Source of the DNA: Panopea generosa | Lineage: Eukaryota > Mollusca > Bivalvia > Adapedonta > Hiatellidae | Assembly: GCA_029582155.1 (NCBI GenBank) | Contig: CM055901.1 | Span: 54,728,625 to 54,792,624 of the forward strand | Length of the DNA stretch: 64,000 nucleotides | Reading direction: 5' to 3' | In this document: positions 13,183-23,860 of the stretch, piece after piece | Position numbering within the stretch: the first letter of the stretch is position 1 | Layout: the number at the start of each line of letters is the position of its first letter | Notes under the pieces: generated by a model | What the model was told of the DNA's origin: nothing | What the model saw: the letters and a program-made list of their open reading frames with translations, nothing else | Databases searched by the model: none | Made by a program: the position numbers and the translations under genes

Positions 13183-13370
13183 TGTAAATCTTTGATCATA
13201 AAATTTACTTGCTGTCTAAAATCAAGAAATGGCTTCCATTAGAAACAAAACTACCATATGATGATGTATATATTCAAACAGTTTTAGATTATGGAGACAC
13301 TATTAAGGGAAACTGCTTGGGTTATTATATCAGTAGAATTGAAAAGTCCAAAACAGAGCAGCTAGAATTG
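13183..13370 (+). mobile_element. LINE reverse-transcriptase fragment
   Basis: Translation gives KIYLLSKIKKWLPLETKL, then YIQTVLDYGDTIKGN and ISRIEKSK. This matches the C-terminal side of non-LTR reverse transcriptases, where a run such as LLSKIKxxLPxxxRxxxYxAYIxPxLDYGxxIWGN is typical. The usual WGN is KGN here. Only about 60 codons survive. It abuts the right edge of the 37-bp array and ends before a G13 run at 13379-13391. It is a dead fragment and the clade is not assigned. Confidence 0.6.
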
Positions 13371-13371
13371 G

Positions 13372-13391
13372 TGGTGGTGGGGGGGGGGGGG
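13372..13391. repeat. poly-G tract
   Basis: GGTGGTGG followed by a run of about 13 G, low-complexity and likely length-variable. Confidence 0.85.
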
Positions 13392-13404
13392 CACTCAAAA
13401 TTCC

Positions 13405-13550
13405 CATGGTCAAAATCCTAATTGCTCAAAAATGGCCTAGTGATCAAAATCCCCTCAACAGAATTAACACTCACTCACCTGGGTAGTGAATTCCCTCAAT
13501 GGGTGGTCAAAATCCCCTTAATTGATGGTCAAAATCCCCTTCATAAATAC
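13405..13550. repeat. iterated GGTCAAAATCCCC motif
   Basis: (G)GTCAAAATCC(CC) occurs near 13408, 13442, 13504 and 13526. It resembles in style, and partly in sequence, the GGACAAAAGCCCC modules of the foldback element starting 370 bp to the right. It may be the end of a related element. Confidence 0.4.
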
Positions 13551-13905
13551 TGATAATTACTTTAAATTTTTATATTTATTTGCAATTTGTTATTTTTAAA
13601 AAAAAAACACTTTAACTTCTATTGTTTATCATATTATTTCTAACTATTACATCTTTGGGTATACAATAAGATGTCTTTTTGAATCAACATCATTAAAAAT
13701 GGAATTCATTACTAGTTGTAGAGGCTCTCATACACTTTTTCATGAGGGGTTATTTATGCTTCAATTTCATATTGTTTTTCACATTATTTCAAACTGTTAT
13801 GATTATATTAAGAAAATCTTCTATCCGTTGGTAATGTTTCCAGAGAATTGCTTTGAACTGCAAAGGTTCACTGACAGCTGATTTGCTTACACAAGTAAGT
13901 TCATT
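13551..13905. other. AT-rich non-coding sequence
   Basis: No feature recognised. Short open frames on both strands lack protein-like content. Confidence 0.5.
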
Positions 13906-13914
13906 GTTAATTTT

Positions 13915-14642
13915 GATTCGCGGACAAAAGCCCCCCTGGACAAAAGCCCCCCCGGACATAAGCCCCCTCAAACCGGTAGGGCGGACATAAGCCCCCTCGA
14001 TGTTTTTGCAAGGCGGACATAAGCCCCCTCGTCTAATTTTTTGGGGCGGACAAAAGCCCCCACGACTATTTAAGCAGGGCGGACAAAAGCCCCCCTACCT
14101 AGAGTAATATAGTTGATAAACCCCCCTTCACCTTTGTTTTTGGTCATAGGTCTGCTCAAATGTTTATCTTCTTAACAATTTCCGAATCAATAATGGTTAA
14201 ACATGTCTTAAAAAAAAGAATAGCGTATTTGGTTTAAAGCAAGGGAGAGTACTCGTTATAACTCTCAATGCGCAACGTCATTTATTGACGACATACCTAA
14301 TGCACACTATGTTTTTATCGTTAAACTTAACCCTACTCGGCGCCTTTTCCCATTATTTTTTTTTATGTCTGGCGATGAAAGCGTTTATAAGCCCCAACAA
14401 TAAGGTTAATAAATTATAACTTTGAACGATCCGCACTACTACTGCAAACAGAGCAGACCCTATATTTTTTGGGATCGAGGGGGCTTTTGTCCGCCCTGCT
14501 AAAATGGTCGAGGGGGCTTATGTCCGCCCCTTGAGATTAGCCGAGGGGGCTTATGTCCGCCTTGCAAAAACATCGAGGGGGCTTATGTCCGCCCTACCTG
14601 TTGGAGGGGGCTTATGTCCGGGGGGGCTTTTGTCCGTATACC
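13915..14642. mobile_element. foldback element with iterated GGACAWAAGCCCCC modules
   Basis: A 728-bp element. Its left 190 bp carries seven copies of GGACA(A/T)AAGCCCCC and its right 190 bp carries six copies in inverted orientation. Spacers between modules are colinear in the two arms: CGATGTTTTTGCAAG is identical, and CGACTATTTAAGCAG pairs with CGACCATTTTAGCAG. So the arms are one long inverted repeat, not independent arrays. The element is flanked by GTTAATTTT on both sides (13906-13914 and 14643-14651), a likely 9-bp target duplication. The centre (about 14105-14460) is non-coding. A 9-bp duplication and long arms would fit a Mutator-like foldback element, but the superfamily is not proven. 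Confidence 0.75.
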
Positions 14643-14651
14643 GTTAATTTT

Positions 14652-14930
14652 ATTCATTTATAATGCCCAGAATACAGATAAACAATAAAACTGACAGAAT
14701 ATAGATCAACAATATAATCAATATTTCTGAGTATAAATATTTTGATATTAAATTCAGAAAATTATGCTTAGCTATGTTATCTAATTTAAGATTATTTTCA
14801 AAAGTGTCTAAATAAAAAATATTTGATTTTGATTTAGCTGTAATAGCCTATTAAAGTGGCATGTTTTCTTTGTGAAAAATTAAATGTACACAGGTGCCTA
14901 CTCAACACCTTTGCTGTCTTCTTATAACAT
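14652..14930. other. AT-rich non-coding sequence
   Basis: No gene seen. It lies between the foldback element and the 3' end of the LINE fragment. Confidence 0.5.
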
Positions 14931-14934
14931 GTTT

Positions 14935-15900
14935 CAAGTTTATTCAGCAATCAGCAAATTTTGCTTTTGGCCATTTAAAAAGGTTTATAAGAAATATGGC
15001 AAAGACAATACATATTGTAATAAACATATAAAACAAACATTACACAAATAACAATCACATGTTCATTAATCTTGCGAAACAATGAAGGGTATTTTTTCTT
15101 ATTGCCAGAACTTCTTGAATAAATTTTAACGACGTTTTTTCATTCTTGGACAACATGATATCTGTAAATTTATTGAGTGTAGGCCAAGCCATACGGCATA
15201 GGTATTTATAAGGAATTATATAGAGAAGGAAATGCAATTGATTGAGATTTTGTGAACGCTCGCATATTCACGCAAAATCTCGCAATATCTCGTTTTTAAT
15301 TATCTTAACTTCCATTCATCTCAGGAACACAAACCAAAATTCTTACACTACAGAATGAAATTCTCATCAAAACTATACCATTCCCAGCAATATATGTTTA
15401 AAAATGTTGAAGTACTTCTGATTATAAAATTTGTAAACTGCAGCTAAAATAATGACAAATTATGAAATTTTTTCCTTCAAACCTCAATATCTTTAATTCA
15501 AGATTATTTTGTGTGGTCAAAACATATTTATACATCTAGTCTAGATCCTATGAATAATGAACGAATTAATTGTCAAATAATAAGTCCTTCTTGTGCTATT
15601 TGATCACCATTTAGCGAGGAGATGCAAGTTTCCTATCCTTCTTTACATGTCCTTCGTATTTAGTATTAACATCGTTGTATTTAGTACAACACAGCAAGAA
15701 ATGATATTCTGACTCAATAACATTCTGGTTGCAAAGTTTACATAAATTATTAGCATGATCAATACTATTATATTGGTCAGTCTCAATTTCAAGAGAGTAT
15801 GAACTCAATCTTAAGCACCTATCTCTTTGAAATGCAATGACTCGTGTTATGTGACATGTATTTGTTATAAGCATAATTTGCTTTGTTGAGAGCCTCAAGA
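14935..15900 (-). mobile_element. LINE 3' end, split by an insertion
   Basis: On the minus strand 15611-15898 encodes CLRLSSYSLEIETDQY, then CKLCNQNVIESEYHFLLCC. This matches the CxxC...EDEYHFLxxC segment at the C terminus of many non-LTR retrotransposon polymerases. The expected continuation (KYLCRMAWPTLNKFTDIML, then SKNEKTSLKFIQEVLAIRKN) lies at 15070-15208, after about 450 bp of unrelated sequence. The 3' untranslated part (GCCAAAAGCAAAATTTGC, GCTGAATAAAC) runs to about 14935. It is 5' truncated. Confidence 0.65.
15209..15655. mobile_element. insertion within the LINE fragment
   Basis: About 447 bp of non-coding sequence interrupts the LINE protein exactly between two copies of GTATTTA (15202-15208 and 15656-15662), consistent with a 7-bp target duplication. 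Removing it joins the two LINE protein segments in the order expected for the family. The ends share only loose inverted similarity (AAGGA... on both sides). The interior has GATTTTGTGAACGCTCGC and CGCAAAATCTCGC motifs. Family unknown. Confidence 0.45.
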
Positions 15901-15957
15901 GTTATTATAAGCACAGTTATTATAATTGATTGAGTTCCCATTGCTAAATAAAGAAGT

Positions 15958-16022
15958 TGTTGTTGTCATTATTATTGTCATTATTATTATTATCATTATT
16001 ATTACTATTATCATTATTATAG
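15958..16022. repeat. (ATT/ATC)n microsatellite
   Basis: An imperfect trinucleotide tract of ATT with interspersed ATC and GTT. Confidence 0.9.
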
Positions 16023-16068
16023 TCAAGTTTGTAGTCTACTGTATGGTCTAGAGCTACTTATCTCTTAA

Positions 16069-16301
16069 CGCTTTACTTCATATAGACGTCTTTGGACACC
16101 TAATATAGACGCCTTTGGACACCTCTAATATAGAAGACTTTTGAATTATTGGGTGAATTATGTTTATATTAACTGACAGAGTGGAAAACAGTGTAGGAAG
16201 TGTTCAGATTGCTTGTCACGAGCAATCTGAACTCTTCCTGCACTGTTTTCAAAGGCCTTCTGTGATTGCTGCGGGAAAACGCGTAAGTATGGAGTAAAGG
16301 G
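16069..16301 (+). mobile_element. piggyBac-like MITE, copy 1
   Basis: A 233-bp element between TTAA (16065-16068) and TTAA (16302-16305). Ends read CGCTTTACTTCATATAGAC and GGAGTAAAGGG, where other copies begin CCCTTTACT. An internal hairpin is formed by CAGATTGCTTGTCACG and CGAGCAATCTGAAC. Two 24-25-bp repeats (TAGACG(T/C)CTTTGGACACC) lie inside the left end. TTAA duplications and CCC/GGG termini fit piggyBac-type elements. No coding capacity. Confidence 0.85.
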
Positions 16302-16305
16302 TTAA

Positions 16306-16615
16306 CCGGAGTGGTTGCGTATCTTTTCAGGGGCAACAGTTTCAATAAATACCCTTCATCTTTTTGAGTTGGCACAAACCGTAAGAATGAATAATATCTT
16401 TCTTCCTTTAAAGAAATTAAAAAAGATTTATCAGAATTATGAAATAAGTACCCGTTTTATATCATCAGTTCTACAGAAAAGCTTTTCTTCAAATGAGGCA
16501 TTTACTTGTATCCATTGAAAAAATTAATAAAATTGCTATTTAAAATAAATCATTTGGCATTGAAATTGTCAGTATCCAATGCTTATTTTACCTTTTGTCG
16601 CTTAGAAGTGGGTAC
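16306..16615. other. AT-rich non-coding sequence
   Basis: No feature recognised before the assembly gap. Confidence 0.5.
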
Positions 16616-17115
16616 NNNNNNNNNNNNNNNNNNNNNNNNNNNNNNNNNNNNNNNNNNNNNNNNNNNNNNNNNNNNNNNNNNNNNNNNNNNNNNNNNNNNN
16701 NNNNNNNNNNNNNNNNNNNNNNNNNNNNNNNNNNNNNNNNNNNNNNNNNNNNNNNNNNNNNNNNNNNNNNNNNNNNNNNNNNNNNNNNNNNNNNNNNNNN
16801 NNNNNNNNNNNNNNNNNNNNNNNNNNNNNNNNNNNNNNNNNNNNNNNNNNNNNNNNNNNNNNNNNNNNNNNNNNNNNNNNNNNNNNNNNNNNNNNNNNNN
16901 NNNNNNNNNNNNNNNNNNNNNNNNNNNNNNNNNNNNNNNNNNNNNNNNNNNNNNNNNNNNNNNNNNNNNNNNNNNNNNNNNNNNNNNNNNNNNNNNNNNN
17001 NNNNNNNNNNNNNNNNNNNNNNNNNNNNNNNNNNNNNNNNNNNNNNNNNNNNNNNNNNNNNNNNNNNNNNNNNNNNNNNNNNNNNNNNNNNNNNNNNNNN
17101 NNNNNNNNNNNNNNN
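16616..17115. other. assembly gap (500 N)
   Basis: 500 consecutive N. Open frames that cross it are artefacts. The round length suggests a gap of unknown true size. Confidence 0.99.
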
Positions 17116-17804
17116 TGCAGCTCCCGGCAGATCAGTGTCAATTTGTATTGGAGAAGGTGAATTGTAAACTTTCAGGAGAAAAAATTTTTAATGGGCAGTC
17201 GTCTGCTGGCGGTGCCTGCCGGCATCGTTTCACTGTAATGAGAATTAGGCGAAAAGGGTCCTGAATTATATATGAAATTGACGGGGCAGCGATCAGCGAA
17301 GTGTAAAATATACAGACTTTTTAAGTTACTTAATTTTACTTATTTGTCTCAAGGAGTTGTTACCTACAATTGAAATGTCAGTGAGTCATGGAGGAGTAAA
17401 TCAGAAATTTACCCAAAAGGTGACGAGATAAATAATAGAGCACAATCTCGTCTTGTGTGTGGGTCGATTGGTGTCAAGCCCGCACATTTACACGCTGTTT
17501 TTGCGCCTGTCTTGTCTGCAGTTATAAGCACAAAATATTGTACTTTTATTTTTGAAAGACTTTATTGAAGGAAATATTCATGTGTAAAAATGATTGTAGG
17601 CAAACTTCACGAGGAATACCAAATAAGATAAAACAGCAACAAAAAAACATGTTCAAACTGGTCCCAACTGAAACTGTTTCACACTTCAATTTTAAATTAA
17701 GGAGCGTTTAATAATAGGGCAATAAGGTAGTTGATTATTTAACAGGTTTATTTCACATTGATTGTGAAGCCTATACATATCATTCTCCATGTCTTTCTGG
17801 GTAA
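17116..17804. other. unique non-coding sequence
   Basis: The part up to about 17310 is complex and less AT-rich (CTGGCGGTGCCTGCCGGC, GGGGCAGCGATCAGCG) and could be regulatory. No open frame with protein-like content was found outside the gap. Confidence 0.4.
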
Positions 17805-19455
17805 GTGCCAGTAGTAACCAAACATAGTAACTAAATGTAGTAACCAAACGTAGTAAGCAAATGTAGTATAGTACATGTACATGACATTGTAGTAACCAAA
17901 CGTAGTAAGCAAATGTAGCAAAGTACATGACATGTAGTAATCAAACTTAGTATGCAAATGTAGTAAGTACATGACTTTGTAGTAACCAAACGTAGTAAGC
18001 AAATGTAGCAAAGTACATGACATTGTAGTAACCAAACGTAGTAAGCAAATGTAGCAAAGTACATGACATTGTAGTTATCAAACTTAGTATGCAAATGTAG
18101 TAAGTACATGACATTGTAGTAACCAAACGTAGTAAGCAAATGTAGCAAAGTACATGACATGTAGTAATCAAACTTAGTATGCAAATGTAGTAAGTACATG
18201 ACATTGTAGTAACCAAACGTAGTAAGCAAATGTAGTAAAGTACATGACATTGTAGTATCCAAATGAAGTAAGCAAATGTAGTAAAGTACATGACATTGTA
18301 GTAACCAAATGTAGTAACCAAATGTAATAAAGTACATAACATTGAAGTAACCAAACGTAGAAAGCAAATGTAGGAAGTACATGACATTGTACTAAGTAGA
18401 TTGAGTAAGTTTATGTAGTAAGTACACAACATTGTAGTAAGCAGATTGAGTAAGCAAATGTAGTAAGTACACAACATTGTAGTAAGCAGATTAAGTAAGC
18501 ATGAAGTAAGTGCATGCAATTGTAGTAAGCAGATTAAGTAAACAAATGTAGTAAGTACCTGATGGTATTGTAATCAAATGTAGTAAGCAAATGCAATAAG
18601 TACACAACATTGTACTAAGCAGATTAAGTAAGCAAATGTAGTATGTACACAACATTGTAGTAAGCAGATTAAGTAAGCAAATGTAGTAAGTACACAATAT
18701 CGTAGTAAGCACATTAAGTAACCAAATGTAGTAAGTACATGACATTGTACTAAGCAGATTAAGTAAGCAAATGTAGTAAGTACACAACATTGTACTTAGC
18801 AGATTAAGTAAGCAAATGTAGTAAGTACATGACATTGTAGTAAGCAGATTTAGTAAGCAAATGTAGTAAGTACCTGATGGTGTAGCAACCAAACATAGTA
18901 AACAAATGTAGTAAGTTGATGACTTTGTAGTAAGCAGATTAAGTAAGCAAATGTAGTGAGTACATGACATTGTAGTAAGCAAATGTAGTAAATTCATGAC
19001 ATAGCAAATGTAGTAAGCAAATGTAAAAAGCAGATATAGTAAGCAGCTGTAGTAAGTAGATTTAGTAAGCAAATGTAATAAGTACATGACATTGTAGTAA
19101 GCAGATATAGTAAGCAGTTGTAGTGAGCAGATTTTGTAAACAAATGAAGTGAGCAAATATAGTAAGCAAAACTAATATAGTTAACAAATGTGGTAAGTAG
19201 ATGTATTAAGCAGATGTAGTAAAAATGTAGTAAGCAGTTGTGGTTAACAAATGTAGTAAGCAATTGTAGTAAACAAACAAGTTACAAACATGGTAATTAC
19301 ATGACCTTGTAGCAATGTAGTAAGCAAGTATAGTAAGAAAAATTAATATAGTAAACAAATGTAGTAAGCAAACTTAGTAAATGCATGACATTGTAGCAAA
19401 TGTAGCAAACAAACATAATAAGCAGATGTAGTAAGCTGAAACTGTTGTAGTAAGC
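17805..19455. repeat. 46/45-bp minisatellite with two subfamilies
   Basis: The left part (about 17810-18380) has 46-bp units with ACCAAACGTAGTAAGC and AAAGTACATGACATT. The middle (about 18385-18990) has 45-bp units with AGCAGATTAAGTAAGC and AGTACACAACATT. The right part decays into shorter GTAGTAAGCAAAT units. All are built from a GTAGTAAGCAAAT-like subunit. The minus strand is free of stops over long stretches (up to about 220 codons), which is a by-product. Confidence 0.93.
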
Positions 19456-20004
19456 AGATTTAGAATATTCTCAGAATTAACTTTCCTTTACAACCACACA
19501 TTGTAACTACTACTCAATGAAATACTTATTCGGGGAACATCTATCGGTAGAAAGATACACTCATTTTTAATGATGGAGAAAATAGACAATGTAACAATAT
19601 AGTATATGATATTTATTGACCATAAACATACTTGTGGTTTCCAAGTTTATATAAAGTATTATGAGTAACAAGCAACAGCTTGACCATAATTATATTGTAC
19701 TTTAGCGGTCAGTGTGCAAAACAATTTGACATATTATAGTTATAACACTGGCCAATTTTTTTTTACACATTTGAGACTGATACTGTAAAAAAAAAATCTT
19801 AAAACTGAAAAGGAGCAGGGATGTACGAATAATTATTATAAATGCTTCAAAATAATCAACTCAGTGATATTAGGTGAACACTATGGGCAAGTTCTTGCTC
19901 TCCAACATTCAAGACGCTAGTAAACAGCAAATTTGGTAAATACTTCATTTTTGTATTTAAATGGATAATTATTCTATTTTAATACAGTAGCTATTGCTAT
20001 GCAA
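19456..20004. other. AT-rich non-coding sequence
   Basis: No feature recognised. Confidence 0.5.
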
Positions 20005-20265
20005 ATAATTAAAATTTTAATGGGATTTAGTCCCATTTTCAGCACATGGCAGTTATATTATTATAATAGCATATCTAGTTTTATTGGTGGGGGGAAGACC
20101 TCAGAATGAATCTGAGTAGAACCACCGTCCTTCCGCAGTAACTGGCAAACTTTCTCACATAAAGTTTTATGAATGAGCTGGGCTCAAACCCAAGACCTCA
20201 ATGGTGACAGGTAAGTGGTCATTAGATGGCAGTGTCTTAGACCACTTGGACCACAGAGCCCCTGA
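20005..20265 (-). mobile_element. SINE family A, copy 1
   Basis: On the minus strand a tRNA-Leu/Ser-like head (TGTGGTCCAAGTGGTCTAAG, B box GGGTTTGAGCCC) is followed by the conserved body AACTTTATGTGAGAAAG, GCCAGTTACT, GGAAGGACGGTGGTTCTACT. A tail with GAAAATGGGACTAAATCCC lies at its lower-coordinate end. Other copies are at 32560, 54470, 60232 and, degraded, at 60040. Confidence 0.8.
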
Positions 20266-20317
20266 ATATCTTAGTTAATAGTAGGAAACGAGATATTTAC
20301 AATGGCTACAAGGCCAT

Positions 20318-20735
20318 GTGGTTCCGGCTAAGAATAGAATCACTGTTGATCTCTGCAGAGAGGTAGGAATCCTCCGAATGGGTGTCATGTTCATTTTATC
20401 ATTTTTTGTCATGTTCACTATTGTGGTTAAATTATCAACCCCTGTGTGGTTCCAGGGAGCCATGACTGATGGCAAGAATAGGATCACTGTGTATGTCATA
20501 AGAAGCGACAAATTGAGTAATACAATAGAATTTGCTGAAACTCTGCAGTTCTGCAGATATCAAGGTTCTAGGTTCATTCTGCATATTCATTTGTTGATGT
20601 TTTTTTTTTTTTAATCTGTATGTTAATTTGTTGTTTTTGTGCATGTAGAGTGAACTTTGAATCTTCCTTCCTGTTGGTGTCAAATAACCTATAATGTGTT
20701 GGTACGCTGTAAAACCCTATTCATTCATTACAATG
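20318..20735 (+). mobile_element. probable retroposon 3' fragment with (ATTC)n tail
   Basis: AAGAATAG(A/G)ATCACTGT occurs twice (20330 and 20475). The right part ends in AATAACCTATAATGTGTTGG then CCCTATTCATTCATT, a form typical of non-LTR retroposon tails. There is no coding content. The tail motif resembles that of SINE family A. Confidence 0.4.
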
Positions 20736-22650
20736 GCTACAAAAGGCAAACAAAGGTGATTGTTGAAAACTGTATCTTAAACCTACCTGTGATCAAAGGT
20801 CAGAGATCAGTGGTCAGTGGAAGTTAACGCTATCAAACTGAACCAAAATATGATTATAACAGGACATCTAGAACCTGAACAGCTGTAGTTATATCTGAAT
20901 ATATAGAATATATAACAGTCCATTTAGCTGCCTCCTATAACCCATCTGTAATGAAAACCATATTTAATAATGCTCAAGTATGTAAAAAAAAGCTGCGTCT
21001 CTTCTGAGAAAACATCACTTAAGATGAATATAAATTTTTTTTCGCTGTTTGTTTTCCTAAATAACCATTGAGAAATCATGTTGACATTGTTTACTTACCT
21101 GAACTGTTAAAAATCAGACTCACCAATGTGATGTAAGATCAGGGACAAAAAATTGCTTTGCAGATAAACTTTGATTACAAATAACCGGTAATTAAAAATT
21201 AATGATCCAAAGAAGACAGATCAATGATTGTTCAAGAAAAGATTAATAAACCTACTAAGTATAGGTTAGAGGTTAAATGGAATTTCTAAATGGCTAAGAT
21301 GTTGATCTACTTCGTGGAGTGATTTCATTGGCTGAGGAAGTCGGTCAACATCTACTGAAGGTCATGACATTCTATGTATAATGAAATGTTGTATTTTGAA
21401 AATTCTGAGTGATTTTATTGGCTGAGAAATTAGTACAATATCTAAGTATCTATGCATAAAAAGTATTTTGACATGTGCACAAATTTGCGGCTAAAAGTGA
21501 ATGATAAATTATATTCAATGAAATTATCAGTACAGTTAAAACATCCCATAGTCCTCTGGTGGGTGGGGGATTTTTTGTCATGTAAATTTCTGATATCCAC
21601 AAGATACTAGTAACCATAATACATGTTAACAAACCTCACTCTTCCCCTACAGGCTATTGCATTAATGTCACCGTATTGACACAATTGATGTAATAAGTCT
21701 CTTGGTAAAATTGGGGAGAAAATGTATATTCAAGGGCAAATGAATAAACTTGACTTTAATGATCAGTACAGTCAATATGTTGTTGTAAAGAATGCTTCAG
21801 AAATTCCAACTAAAATCTCATCTAATCACAGCCATGTACCGACCTACCGAATAACCGTTAAGTCCCTTCTGTTTTCAATATTTTATTTGTCTTATAAACA
21901 AAAAACATTAATTTCTGCTTATCCGATGTCTGCGTTATGACGTAGGAAACAGATTGTACAACTTTGAATATATTAATATATGCCCTTTATAGTGCCAGCG
22001 TCAATTCGAAGATATATATGTCTGCAAATTGAAATACTTTTTTTTTGCAATGTAACACCACAGTTGGGTTCAAAATCTATAGAATATATAATTACGTTTT
22101 CGTAGACAGCAAATTTCCATATTTTATGTATATTTAATCAACAAATTGTCACCTTTGGCATTAACAAGTATGGGGTACATTTATTACATTATAGCAACTT
22201 GGAAATGTTTGAATAATTGATAAAGAAAGTCCAAAATGATAATACACTGTTTTAGAATTAACATTTACACTGTAGCCAACTGACCCATCGGCAAACTTTT
22301 GTCTGAAATCAATACTGGTGCATGATGGGAGCCAATGGACTGTAATTTGTATGATTAAAGAGACAGAAGCTGTGATGGAAGTCACTCGTTATTGTTAAAA
22401 ACATTTGAAATAATGATATATTTTGTTCTGCAGCAGAGATTTTTTTATTTATTATGGTGTTTGTTATTATGTTTTGGTTTGGTCTACGCAGTGAGGAAAA
22501 GTTGTTGCTGTCAAGAAAGCACGACATTGTACTTCCCTGGTACTTAACCTGTAAAGTGGTTTGATAAACCCATGTAATATCAGAATATCAAAGAATAGAC
22601 ATGTTATGTAACTATCATTGCTTATAGTATTGATGCAAATTGTAATCAAA
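20736..22650. other. non-coding sequence
   Basis: No gene or transposon is clear. A 24-bp segment, GAGTGATTT(C/T)ATTGGCTGAG, occurs twice at about 21331 and 21407. A segment around 22340-22385 resembles one near 24600-24645 (ATTAAAGAGACAGA / ATTAAAGACACAGA), perhaps a shared old repeat. Confidence 0.45.
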
Positions 22651-22780
22651 ATGTGATGTGTTGATGCCATATATATATAACCTGTAATGTGTTGATACCA
22701 TATATATAACCTGTAATGTGTTGATAATATAATATAACCTGTGATGTGTTGATGCCATGTATACAACCTGTGATGTGTTG

Positions 22781-22825
<45 letters not shown>

Positions 22826-23834
22826 TGTGATGTGTTGATGCCATATATACAACCTGTGATGTGTTGTTGCCATATATATAGCCTGTGATGTGTTGATGCC
22901 ATATATATATAGCCTGTGATGTGTTGATGCCATATATATAACCTGTGATGTGTTGATGCCATATATAAATATAAATAACCTGTGATGTGTTGATGCGATG
23001 TGTTGATGCCATATATATTTATCCTGTGATGTGTTGATGTCATATATATAGCCTGTGATGTGTTGATGCCACATATATAACCTGTGATATGTTGATGCCA
23101 TATATATAGCCTGTGATGTGTTGTTGCCATTTATATATAACCTGGGATGTGTTGTTGCCATATATATAAACTGCGATGTGTTGTTGCCATTTATATATAA
23201 CCTGGGATGTGTTGTTGCCATATATATAACCTGTGATTTGTTGATGCCATATATATTTATCCTGTGATGTGTTGATGCCATATATATAGCCTGTGGTGTG
23301 TTGATACTATATATATTTATCTTGTGATGTGTTGATGTCATATATATAACCTGTGATGTGTTGATGCCATATATATAACCTGTGATGTGTTAATGCCATA
23401 TATATAACCTGTGATGCGTTGATGCCATATATATTTATCCTGTGATGTGTTGACGCCATATATATATAGCCTGTGATGTGTTTATGCCATGCGTATAGCC
23501 TGTGATGTGTTGATGCCATATATATAGCCTGTGATGTGTTGATGCCATATATATATAGCCTGTGATGTGTTGATGCCATGTGTATAGCCTGTGATGTGTT
23601 GATGCCATGTGTATAGCCTGTGATGTGTTGATGCCATGTGTATAGCCTGTGATGTGTTGATGCCATATATATAGCCTGTGATGTGTTGATGCCATATATA
23701 TAGCCTGTTATGTGTTGATGCCATGTATATAACCTGTGATGTTTTGACGCCATATATATAGCCTGTGATGTGTTGATGCCATATATATAACCTGTGATGT
23801 GTTGATACCATATATATAACCTGTGATGTGTTGA
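22651..23834 (+). repeat. 29-bp minisatellite derived from SINE A tail
   Basis: About 40 copies of a unit made of CCTGTGATGTGTTGATGCC plus ATATATATA(A/G). The unit matches the SINE-A tail at 54659-54685 (TGCCATATATAACCTG then AAATGTGTTGAA). The right edge of the array (23834-23860) continues as GAAAAAGGAATTACATCC, aligning with the rest of the SINE tail. An (AT)n expansion interrupts one unit at 22787-22823. Minus-strand open frames up to about 230 codons are repeat by-products. Confidence 0.9.
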
Positions 23835-23860
23835 AAAAGGAATTACATCCTGTACAAAAA

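Noticed and set aside
15611-15898. Host gene exon with a CxxC zinc-finger-like motif
   Set aside because: The CKLC...EYHFLxxC pattern and its neighbours match the C terminus of LINE polymerases, so it is a retrotransposon fragment.
16506-17264. 252-codon frame across the gap
   Set aside because: It runs through 500 N and so has no evidential value.
22651-23834. Regular repeat arrays as a CRISPR array
   Set aside because: Units are head-to-tail without unique spacers, and the sequence is eukaryotic (SINEs, LINEs, introns-like sites).
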